Source of the DNA: CAZPMT01 sp964587655
GTDB lineage: Bacteria > Hydrogenedentota > Hydrogenedentia > Hydrogenedentales > SLHB01
Direction of reading: 5' to 3'
DNA length: 40,723 nt
NCBI GenBank assembly: GCA_964587655.1
Contig: CAZPMT010000038.1
Span: 1-40,723, forward strand
Below, piece after piece: positions 1 through 7,376 of this stretch. Within the stretch, counting starts at the first letter, position 1. Each line of letters begins with the position of its first letter. The notes beneath the pieces were generated by a model. The model saw nothing but the letters and a program-made list of their open reading frames with translations. It ran no database searches and was not told where the DNA came from. The translations under genes and the position numbers were made by a program.

Positions 1-78
1 GGTCCGGTTTGTAACCGGACCAAGTCATGCGCAATATACTGCGGACGCCGCTGAGGTGGTCCGGTTACAAACCGGACC
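1..78. repeat. Pair of short palindromes (9-bp stems, 3-nt loops)
   Basis: Positions 1-21 and 58-78 are each a perfect hairpin: arms GGTCCGGTT and AACCGGACC around TGT in the first and ACA in the second. The two 21-mers are exact reverse complements of each other, separated by 36 bases, so the pair can also form one large inverted repeat. The window starts inside or at the edge of this structure, so more units may lie to the left. They may belong to a dispersed intergenic repeat family; no function is evident. Confidence 0.75.
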
Positions 79-395
79 TACATGGCCAGCGCTTCCAGAT
101 AGGTTGCGATTCCACATGTGAACGGCGCGGACACTTTCCGTACACGCTCTAAGTATCTCTTTGTGTCTCCAGTGGGCTCGCGGCAGGTTTCTTGCTCTCT
201 TTATCTGGCGTGTCATTCGCGCGCTGAGTTTGTCAATTGCATCATGAAGGGCCTAACTCTTTGACTAAGAATCCAGTAGGGGCGTACTGCGTAGAGGAAA
301 CCAGGCGCGAGAAGTATGCGCTGATCCCGGCGTTTCGGCGGTTTTTGGTCGGAACGGCAGAGGTCCAACGCCCGAAACGAAGCGAAAGATATTAC
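79..395. other. Intergenic stretch with no convincing gene
   Basis: No open frame here has recognisable protein features or a good ribosome binding site. A 96-codon frame from 237 to 527 overlaps the next gene out of frame, matches no family I know and is judged accidental. I looked for DnaA boxes because the next gene encodes a DnaA-like domain; no cluster of TTATNCACA-type sites was seen. Confidence 0.5.
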
Positions 396-424
396 TTGAC
401 CGGACTTGGTATAAATGATAAAAT
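396..424 (+). promoter_or_regulatory. Likely sigma-70-type promoter for the pilus/regulator block
   Basis: TTGACC at 396-401 and TAAAAT at 419-424 are separated by 17 bases, matching five of six consensus positions in each hexamer. The start codon of the MshEN-DnaA-like gene follows at 470, after a GAAGGAAGG ribosome binding site. This would give a short leader of about 40 nt. Confidence 0.5.
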
Positions 425-469
425 TGTTATAGTCAGAGAGCCGCAGTTGGAATTCCTGAAGGAAGGCCT

Positions 470-2557
470 ATGCTCGGTTTCAGGAGAGAGAAGAAGCAAC
501 GCCCGGAAGAGGAGGGTGGTGATTTGACCACGTCTTCCGGAGATGTCATGCCCGGCGCGACCGGTCGCGTTTCGTCTTCTTTTGCGGGGAAGAGCCCGGC
601 GAAGCGGCTGGGAGAGATCCTCATTGAGCAAGGACTCATCGGCTTGCCGCACCTCGAGGAGGCCTTGGCCAAGCAACAGGCGGAAGGGGGATTCATCGGC
701 GAGATCCTGGTGCGTCTTGGATTTGTGAAACAGGATGACATCGTTTCGTGCCTGGTGAAGCAGTGCAAGATCCCGCACTTGAATCTTCTTGATTACGAGG
801 TGACCAAGGAAGTCCTTCAGATCATTCCGAAAGAACTGTGTCTCAAGCACAATCTTCTTCCTATAGACAAGCTCGGTCGAATCCTCACCATCGCCATGGT
901 GAACCCTTTTGACGTTGAGGCCCTCGAAGAGGTCCGTAAACTGTCCCCGGACCTCCGGGTTAAGCCCATTCTTTGCGACTGGGAGCACTTCCGCGTTGTG
1001 GTGGGCCGGGTCTTCGGCGAGGTCTACGGCGGATCGAAACAGCAGAATGACGAGAAGTCCTTCGGGCTCCGTCCGCTGAGATCCGCCGCGACCGTTCCGG
1101 CATCCGCGCCGAAGCCGGCGCCTAAGCCGGATCCGAAATCTGCCGCGGAGACGAAGGCCGCAATGGAGGCGGCGGTGAGTTCTCTCTTGAGTGAAGCCGA
1201 AGACCTTCCTGAAACGGTATCGCCGACCGCGCCCCGGTCCGATGCAAGGCCGGAGCATGATCGCACCGCTGTCGAACAGCAAATGTCAACTGCGGTCCGC
1301 GAGAGCGTGGGCGGGGCGATCCAGGAAGCGATGGCCACGCTGATGGTCGAGTCGCGCGCCGAAGGGACGCGCCGGAATGCAGGAACGCCGGCGTCAAGCG
1401 GCCAAGGCGCCGGAGTGGCCCGCCGGGAAGCGAGTGAAGCGGCGGTGTCCGCACCCGGGGCGCAGGAGATTGCCGAGGCCATACGTCAAAGCGTCGGCAG
1501 CGCCGTGCAGGAGGCGCTGGCGCAGGCCGTCGTCCAGATGCGGGCGAGTATGCCGCGTGCAGCCGGCGCGAACGACACTGGGACGCCGGATCTGGATGAG
1601 ATAGTGCGCTCGACGGTGCGTGAGGCACTTCGGGAGAGCGAGGAGGCGGCGGTGGTGCGCGTGAACCGGCGCGACCTCGAGGCGCGTGACGCGGAGCGGC
1701 TGAAGCGGGAGAAGCATTCGTCCGTAAGCTCCTTTGACACGGTCCAGCGCCGCGTGCCGACCGCTTCGGGCAACCCGGAGGCGCGGCTCGAAGCGGATGA
1801 TCGCGTGCTGGCGGCTATGCGGTCCGACCGGCTTCTGGCGGGGTTCACTTTCGACGGCTTCTGCGTCGGTAAGAGCAACGCGTTCACGTTCAAGCTTTGT
1901 GAGGCGGTTTCCAAGACCCCCGGCGAACAGTACAACCCTTTCTTTGTTTACGGCGACGTTGGCCTTGGAAAGACGCATCTCATCAATGCCGTCGGCAACT
2001 CCATTTTGTCCCGCGATCCGGAGCAGCGGGTCGGCTATGTGTCATCGAGCCGTTTCACGTCGCGGCTTGCCGACGCGACGCGCGATGAAGCCGTGGACGC
2101 GTTTCGTGCCAACTACTGCCATTGGGACGTGCTTATCCTTGACGACATTCAATTCCTCGGCGGCCGGTTAGAGGCGCAGGAGGAATTCTTTCACATCTTT
2201 AACGTGTTGCAGCAGGAAGGAAGGCAGATAATCATCGCGGGCGACAAGCCGCCTGACCGGCTGGGGCTGCTCGAACAGCGTCTCGTATCGCGTTTCGCGG
2301 GCGGAATCGTGGTGAATCTCAAGCCGCCCGAATGGGAGACTCGCATGTCGATTCTCGAACGCCACGCGAAACGGGCGGGCGTCGACGTGAACGAAGAGAT
2401 CGCCTCGCTCATTGCGATGCGCGTGCCGAACGACGTGCGCAAGATGATCGGGGCGTTAAGAAAAGTCATTGCCTATGCCGAGTTGGTCAACGAGCCCATT
2501 TCCTGCGAGATGGCGAATGACATACTGGCCCATCTCGGCGTCGAAGAAGCGGCCTGA
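470..2557 (+). CDS. MshEN domain fused to DnaA-like AAA+ ATPase
   Basis: A 695-residue protein in three parts. Residues 45-190 form an MshEN/GspE N-terminal domain. It holds two 24-residue cyclic-di-GMP-type motifs (46-69 beginning RLGEIL, 75-98 beginning FIGEIL) with the typical 5-residue spacer. Residues 190-450 are a low-complexity, Ala/Glu-rich linker with recurring amphipathic segments. Residues 453-690 are a DnaA/Hda-like AAA+ module: Walker A GDVGLGKTH at 495-503, Walker B VLILDD at 554-559, sensor I near D592, the box VII stretch RLVSRF at 604-609, and the sensor II helix NDVRKMIGALRKVIAYA. The DnaA domain IV helix-turn-helix is absent, so it is unlikely to be the replication initiator. 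It lies 70 bases upstream of pilB and starts after GAAGGAAGG. I infer an ATPase that responds to a nucleotide second messenger and acts with the pilus motors. The fold calls are firm; the role is unknown. Confidence 0.85.
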   Translation: MLGFRREKKQRPEEEGGDLTTSSGDVMPGATGRVSSSFAGKSPAKRLGEILIEQGLIGLPHLEEALAKQQAEGGFIGEILVRLGFVKQDDIVSCLVKQCKIPHLNLLDYEVTKEVLQIIPKELCLKHNLLPIDKLGRILTIAMVNPFDVEALEEVRKLSPDLRVKPILCDWEHFRVVVGRVFGEVYGGSKQQNDEKSFGLRPLRSAATVPASAPKPAPKPDPKSAAETKAAMEAAVSSLLSEAEDLPETVSPTAPRSDARPEHDRTAVEQQMSTAVRESVGGAIQEAMATLMVESRAEGTRRNAGTPASSGQGAGVARREASEAAVSAPGAQEIAEAIRQSVGSAVQEALAQAVVQMRASMPRAAGANDTGTPDLDEIVRSTVREALRESEEAAVVRVNRRDLEARDAERLKREKHSSVSSFDTVQRRVPTASGNPEARLEADDRVLAAMRSDRLLAGFTFDGFCVGKSNAFTFKLCEAVSKTPGEQYNPFFVYGDVGLGKTHLINAVGNSILSRDPEQRVGYVSSSRFTSRLADATRDEAVDAFRANYCHWDVLILDDIQFLGGRLEAQEEFFHIFNVLQQEGRQIIIAGDKPPDRLGLLEQRLVSRFAGGIVVNLKPPEWETRMSILERHAKRAGVDVNEEIASLIAMRVPNDVRKMIGALRKVIAYAELVNEPISCEMANDILAHLGVEEAA

Positions 2558-2627
2558 GAATTGCGGTTGGTCCCTGGTGGCGAATGGTCGTCATGGGCCT
2601 GCCGACGGGCCGGAAGGTAGGTGAATC

Positions 2628-4349
2628 GTGGCATCAAAGGTTATGAAACGGCGGTTGCCGGACCTGCTGCTCGAACAGAACCTGGTTACCGAAGAACAAC
2701 TCAGGGAATGTATTGCCATCCAGCGCACGAGCGGTCAGAACCTGGCCCACATCCTGGTGGAGCGCGGCTATCTCGCGGAAGAGGACCTTGTCATCACCTT
2801 GAGCGAGCAGTTGGGCATCCCCCATATTCGCGTCGCGAACTACAGCATCCCGAAGGAAGTTCTCGCCGAAGTCCCTGAGTCGCTGGCTCGCCAGCACCTC
2901 ATGCTGCCGATCTCGATTACCGGCGACGTGCTGACGCTCGCGATGGCCAACCCGCTCAACATCATGGCGCTCGACGATCTGCGTATGTTGACGAGCTTCG
3001 AGATAGAACCGGTGGTCGCGGTCGAGTCGGAGCTGGCCGCCGCCATCGAGAAGAACTACGGCGGCGGAAAGGCGCACGACCTGTATGACGAACTCGTCAG
3101 CGGCAGCGGCGGCAAGGAGCTTGACGTCGTTGAGGATGAAGACGGCGTCGAGGACGTCTCCGCACTCGAGACTGGCGCCGAGGATGAACCAGTCAAACGG
3201 CTCACCCGTCTGATCCTGTACAACGCGCTCGAACAAGGCGCCAGCGACATTCACGTCGAGCCCTTCGAGAAGCTCGTGCGTCTGCGGTATCGCGTCGACG
3301 GGGCCCTCGAGGAAGCCAAAGGCCCGCCGAAGGCGCTGCAACAGAACCTGATTGCGCGCCTCAAGATCCTTAGCGGATGCCGCATCGACGAACACCGGCT
3401 TCCGCAGGACGGACGCTTCCGGATTCGCTACAACAATCGCGACATCGACTTCCGTGTGGCCTTTCTTCCCTGCAAGTACGGACAGAAGGTCGTGCTTCGC
3501 GTGCTGGACAAGAGCAGCTTGACGCTGAATCTCGAAGAGTTGGGGTTCGAACCTCAGCCGATGGAGGCCTTACGGGAAGCACTCGAACTTCCGCATGGAA
3601 TGATCCTGATGACGGGTCCAACCGGAAGCGGCAAGACAACGACGCTCTACAGTGCGCTGCACAAGCTGAATTCCATTGAGCGGAACATCGTGACCGTCGA
3701 GGACCCGATCGAGTATGAGCTTTTCGGGATCAACCAGGTGCAGGTGCACTCGCAGATCGGACTGACTTTCGCCGAGGCGCTTCGCCAGATCCTCCGCCAA
3801 GACCCTGACATCGTAATGGTGGGCGAGATCCGCGACCATGAAACGGCGGACGTTGCGGTCAAAGCCGCCCTGACCGGGCACTTGGTGTTGAGCACGCTGC
3901 ACACGAACGACGCCTGCGGCGTGTTCCCACGGCTGGTCGATATGGGCGTCGAGCCGTTCCTCGTGCAATCTTCCGTGGCGCTCGCGGCGGCGCAGCGGCT
4001 TCTCAAGAAGGTGTGCGCCTTCTGCAAGGAGCCGATCCGCGTTCCGAAAGACGTCTTGGATCGCATTCGCTATGTGCATTCGGAAGAAGACGGCGAGCCG
4101 AACTTCATGCGAGGGCGCGGCTGCGGCAAGTGCAAGAACACCGGCTACAAGGGCCGTGTGGCCGTGGTCGAGGCGATGCCCAACTATCCTGAGATCCAGC
4201 AACTCGTGATGAATCGGGCCTCCGGGAAACAGATCATGAACGCCGCACAGGGATGCGGCATGCGCAGCCTCCGCCAGAACGCCCTGTCGAAGGCGGCGCG
4301 GGGTATTACGACGATCGAGCAGGTGCTGGAGCACACGACTGCTGACTGA
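2628..4349 (+). CDS. pilB: Type IV pilus assembly ATPase PilB (GspE family)
   Basis: A 573-residue secretion ATPase expected to power pilus extension at the inner membrane. Residues 8-150 form an MshEN N-terminal domain. The catalytic half has Walker A GPTGSGKTT at 330-338, the Asp-box region TVEDPIEYEL, Walker B DIVMVGEIRD and the His-box LSTLHTND. A zinc-binding tetracysteine (C463, C466, C499, C502) is typical of PilB/GspE. The GTG start at 2628 follows GGAAGGTAGG. In its first 24-residue MshEN motif, the usual RLG reads RLP and the later glycine is Asn, so cyclic-di-GMP binding may be weakened. It sits between the DnaA-like fusion gene and pilT, with no pilC or pilin gene in the window. 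GspE of a type II system is the alternative, but the adjacent pilT favours PilB. Confidence 0.93.
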   Translation: MASKVMKRRLPDLLLEQNLVTEEQLRECIAIQRTSGQNLAHILVERGYLAEEDLVITLSEQLGIPHIRVANYSIPKEVLAEVPESLARQHLMLPISITGDVLTLAMANPLNIMALDDLRMLTSFEIEPVVAVESELAAAIEKNYGGGKAHDLYDELVSGSGGKELDVVEDEDGVEDVSALETGAEDEPVKRLTRLILYNALEQGASDIHVEPFEKLVRLRYRVDGALEEAKGPPKALQQNLIARLKILSGCRIDEHRLPQDGRFRIRYNNRDIDFRVAFLPCKYGQKVVLRVLDKSSLTLNLEELGFEPQPMEALREALELPHGMILMTGPTGSGKTTTLYSALHKLNSIERNIVTVEDPIEYELFGINQVQVHSQIGLTFAEALRQILRQDPDIVMVGEIRDHETADVAVKAALTGHLVLSTLHTNDACGVFPRLVDMGVEPFLVQSSVALAAAQRLLKKVCAFCKEPIRVPKDVLDRIRYVHSEEDGEPNFMRGRGCGKCKNTGYKGRVAVVEAMPNYPEIQQLVMNRASGKQIMNAAQGCGMRSLRQNALSKAARGITTIEQVLEHTTAD

Positions 4350-4368
4350 GCGGACAAGAGGTGACGAC

Positions 4369-5442
4369 ATGTCGGACGTAAGCATCAAGGAACTGTTGAC
4401 AAAGGTTATCAAGGAGGGGGCCAGCGATCTTCACATCGTTGTGGGCGCGCCCCCGACGATCCGGCTTCACGGCAATCTCGAGCCGCTGCCCGGGTACCCG
4501 CGCCTCAAACCTGAAGACACGCAAGAGATCATCTACAGCGTGATGAATGAGGAACAGGTGGCGGAATTCGAATCGGAAAAGGAATGCGACATGTCCTTCG
4601 GCATCGACGGACTGAGCCGGTTCCGTCTGAACGTTTATCGCGATCGCGGGTCGGTCGTGGCGGCGTTTCGCGCGATTCCATTCGAGATCATGAGCTTCGA
4701 AGACTTGGGATTGCCCCGCGTTGCGGCGGATTTCGCGTACCGTCCTCTGGGTCTCATACTCATATGTGGGCCGACTGGTAGCGGAAAATCCACGACGCTT
4801 GCTTCCATTCTGGACCGCATCAACCGCGAGCGCAGCGTCCACATCATCACCATCGAGGACCCGATCGAGTACCTCCACCACCACAACCGCTCGATCATCA
4901 ACCAGCGCGAGGTCAATTCGGATACGAAATCCTTCAGCGGCGCGCTGAAGCGCGTGCTGCGCCAGGACCCCGACGTGATCCTGATTGGTGAAATGCGCGA
5001 CCCGGAGACGATCCAGGCGGCGCTCACAGTGGCGGAAACCGGCCATCTGGCATTCGCCACGCTGCACACGAACGACGCGCTTCAGACGATCAACCGCATC
5101 GTGGACGTGTTCCCGGCGAGCCAGCAGGACCAAGTGCGGACGCAACTTTCATTTGTGCTCGAGGGCGTTCTCGTTCAGCAGCTCATTCCCCGTTCCGACG
5201 GCGCCGGACGCGTACTCGGACTCGAGATCATGATCCCGAACCCGGCCATTCGGGCGCTGATCCGTGCTGAGAAGCTAGAGCAGATCCCCTCGATGATCGA
5301 GATCGGCACCGGCGAGGGCATGATGACCATGAACCAGTCGCTATACCGTCTCTCGCGCCGCGGCGTGATCTCGATGGACCTCGCGATGAAACGCAGCCCG
5401 AATCCGGAAGGGCTGGCGCGGCTTTTCGATAAGGGCCAATGA
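4369..5442 (+). CDS. pilT: Twitching motility retraction ATPase PilT
   Basis: A 357-residue hexameric retraction motor that disassembles type IV pili. Visible motifs are Walker A GPTGSGKST starting at residue 134, the Asp-box TIEDPIEYLH, Walker B DVILIGEMRD and the His-box FATLHTND. The PilT-specific C-terminal region AIRALIRAEKLEQIPSMIE leads into GEGMMTMNQSL. No MshEN domain or zinc motif is present, which separates it from PilB. The start follows AAGAGGTGACG, 19 bases after pilB stops, so the two are surely co-transcribed. Length is normal for the family. Confidence 0.95.
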   Translation: MSDVSIKELLTKVIKEGASDLHIVVGAPPTIRLHGNLEPLPGYPRLKPEDTQEIIYSVMNEEQVAEFESEKECDMSFGIDGLSRFRLNVYRDRGSVVAAFRAIPFEIMSFEDLGLPRVAADFAYRPLGLILICGPTGSGKSTTLASILDRINRERSVHIITIEDPIEYLHHHNRSIINQREVNSDTKSFSGALKRVLRQDPDVILIGEMRDPETIQAALTVAETGHLAFATLHTNDALQTINRIVDVFPASQQDQVRTQLSFVLEGVLVQQLIPRSDGAGRVLGLEIMIPNPAIRALIRAEKLEQIPSMIEIGTGEGMMTMNQSLYRLSRRGVISMDLAMKRSPNPEGLARLFDKGQ

Positions 5443-5490
5443 TTTCCGTTGAGTGGGCCTGAAGGCTAGCGGTGCGCTGAAGGAGTCACT

Positions 5491-7107
5491 ATGTCGCTTA
5501 TCCAGCGGTCGCGGTCCGTGGGGACCGATGGTCTGGGCGCGTGGCTTTGGTTCGTGGGGATGGGCCGGCTGTGCGTGCTGTGCCTGGCGGCCATAGGCGC
5601 CTACCGGTTCGGGCCGCAGGTCATGGTCAACACTCTCTTGCTCGCCCTCTACGGGCTTGCCGTTGGAACCAATCTGTTGTATCTCGTCACCCTTCGCCGG
5701 GCAAGCGCCGTCCCGCTTCTGCTCACATGGACGCAAATGCTGGTGGACTTCAGCGTTGTTGCCGCCACGATCAGTCTCACCGGGGGCGTTCAGAGCTTCT
5801 TTGCGTTCCTGCTCGTGATAGTCATCCTTGAGGCGGGATTGCTCCTGGGCCTTCCGCAGGGGTTCCTCTTCGCTACGCTTGCCACGGTTTTCATGGCCAT
5901 AGAAGCCGCTGTGCCGCCGCCCATGCCCGGACCGGCTGGCGCCGAGGAGTGGATCGATCTCTGGTACCGTTTTCTGATCCAGGCGCTCGGATTCTATCTG
6001 ACCGCCTTTGTAAGCGGGTACTGGAACCGGCGCATCTACCGCATGGAGCAGTTCCAGCGCGACGTCCTCGACAACATGAACAGCGGCTTTCTGACGACGG
6101 ATCAGAACGGAATCATCATCGCGCAGAACCGTTCCGCGTGTGAGATACTGAATCTCCCCGAGAGCAGCGCAATCGGCCAGCCCGTTGACCAGGTTCTCCG
6201 CGTTGCTTCACAAGGCGAGTGTCCCGTCACCACGGCCCTGCGGTCGCGCCGGGATTTCATCAGCTACGAATTCCAGGCGGTCACGGGCACGAATGAAACG
6301 AAGCTGCTTGGGCTCACCACCAGCAGGATCCATGATACGCGCGGGCGCCTCATGGGCATGATTGCCTCCTTCACGGATCTCACGGAAATCGCCCGAATGC
6401 GGCAGGAGTTGCAGAGCCAGGATCGACTGGCTGCCGTGGGCGAGCTTGCTGCGGGCCTGGCTCATGAGGTCCGGAATCCGGTCGCGTCAATACGCGGGGC
6501 CGTCGACGAGCTCGAGGGGAACCTGGATAACGCCGAGCTTGTGCGGAAACTCGCGGCCATCGCGATCCGCGAATCCGATCACCTCAACCATATCGTGTCC
6601 GGATTCCTTGACTTTGCGCGAAGTCCGAATCTGAAGCGCGAGGTCTTTGACCTCCGCGACATCGCCGCCGAAGTGAGAGAGTTGTTGTTGCACGAAAACG
6701 GCAACGCACAGTTTGTCGAGGTTGGACAAACTGTGCCGGAACTCAAGATCGTGACGGTGCTGCCCCCTCAGCCGTGCCTGGTCTCGGGTGCGCCCACCCA
6801 GATCAAGCAGGTGTTCGTGAACCTGGGCAAGAACGCCATCGAAGCCATGAACGGGAGAGGGACCCTGGCCATCACGATCACGCCGGGCGCGGGCTCCCTC
6901 GAGGTGCGCGTTGATGATGAGGGGCCCGGCATCCCGCCCGACAAGGTCACGCGGATCTTCGAACCGTTCTTCAGCGAAAAAGAGCGCGGCGTCGGGATGG
7001 GCCTCGCGATCTGCTCGCGCATCATCACCGCGCACGATGGTACGATTCGCGCCGGTTCGCGCGAGGGCAGAGGCGCCTCGTTGACGGTGCGGCTCCCCAG
7101 GCTGTAG
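5491..7107 (+). CDS. Membrane PAS-domain sensor histidine kinase (PilS/NtrB-like)
   Basis: A 538-residue sensor kinase. Roughly the first 180 residues contain several hydrophobic segments, consistent with a multi-pass membrane sensor as in PilS. A PAS domain follows (about 190-300). The HisKA helix has the phosphoacceptor H325 in LAHEVRNPVASI, then a HATPase domain with the N box NLGKNAIEAM, DEGPGIPPD and GVGMGLAI. The start follows AAGGAGTCAC. It lies 48 bases after pilT and upstream of a sigma-54 activator, so I infer a PilS-PilR-type pair controlling pilus or surface genes. A palindromic element at 6706-6736 lies within the reading frame between the HisKA and ATPase domains and encodes QFVEVGQTV. 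Confidence 0.85.
   Translation: MSLIQRSRSVGTDGLGAWLWFVGMGRLCVLCLAAIGAYRFGPQVMVNTLLLALYGLAVGTNLLYLVTLRRASAVPLLLTWTQMLVDFSVVAATISLTGGVQSFFAFLLVIVILEAGLLLGLPQGFLFATLATVFMAIEAAVPPPMPGPAGAEEWIDLWYRFLIQALGFYLTAFVSGYWNRRIYRMEQFQRDVLDNMNSGFLTTDQNGIIIAQNRSACEILNLPESSAIGQPVDQVLRVASQGECPVTTALRSRRDFISYEFQAVTGTNETKLLGLTTSRIHDTRGRLMGMIASFTDLTEIARMRQELQSQDRLAAVGELAAGLAHEVRNPVASIRGAVDELEGNLDNAELVRKLAAIAIRESDHLNHIVSGFLDFARSPNLKREVFDLRDIAAEVRELLLHENGNAQFVEVGQTVPELKIVTVLPPQPCLVSGAPTQIKQVFVNLGKNAIEAMNGRGTLAITITPGAGSLEVRVDDEGPGIPPDKVTRIFEPFFSEKERGVGMGLAICSRIITAHDGTIRAGSREGRGASLTVRLPRL
6706..6736. repeat. 12-bp palindrome inside the kinase gene (QFV..QTV element)
   Basis: GCACAGTTTGTC at 6706-6717 and its exact reverse complement at 6725-6736 flank a 7-base loop. 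The same arms and loop length recur inside another gene at 30407-30434, read in the same frame to give QFVxVxQTV. This suggests a small palindromic element that inserts in frame into coding sequence. It falls at a domain junction of the kinase. Confidence 0.7.
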
Positions 7108-7140
7108 GCTGTAGGCTGAAGGTAGTCTGTGTTCCTTTGT

Positions 7141-7323
7141 CGTGCTCGTGCTCGTGCTCGTAATCGTAATCGAAGAAATGAACAGTCGGAATGACTAACG
7201 GCATTTCCGCGCCGCGCCTACGGCGCGGCAGCCATAATCGACAAGGTGAAAGCCTAGCAGCATCTCATATACTCGATTACGATTACGATTACGATTACGA
7301 GCACGAGCACGAGCACGAGCACG
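7141..7323. repeat. Inverted hexanucleotide tracts with internal hairpin
   Basis: The left tract (7141-7170) is three copies of CGTGCT then two of CGTAAT. The right tract (7276-7323) is four copies of ATTACG then four of AGCACG, the reverse complement of the same two hexamers. The tracts could pair over about 30 bases. The spacer holds a second hairpin, GCCGCGCC (7211-7218) / GGCGCGGC (7222-7229). This fills most of the gap between the kinase and response-regulator genes. Copy number may vary between strains. Confidence 0.8.
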
Positions 7324-7376
7324 AGAGGGAAAGGAAGTATGGAAAAGCCGGATGAGCTAGAAAGGATCTTCTCACA

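Noticed and set aside
237..527. A 96-codon frame or leader peptide before the first gene
   Set aside because: It overlaps the likely promoter and the next gene's start out of frame and has no supporting features.
392..1282. A 296-codon open frame on the minus strand opposite the MshEN-DnaA-like gene
   Set aside because: It is antisense to a gene with clear domains, is Arg/Leu-rich as expected of GC-rich shadow frames, and has no family motif.
470..2557. Calling this gene dnaA and the upstream region an origin
   Set aside because: The DNA-binding domain IV is missing, an MshEN domain is attached, and no DnaA-box cluster was seen upstream.
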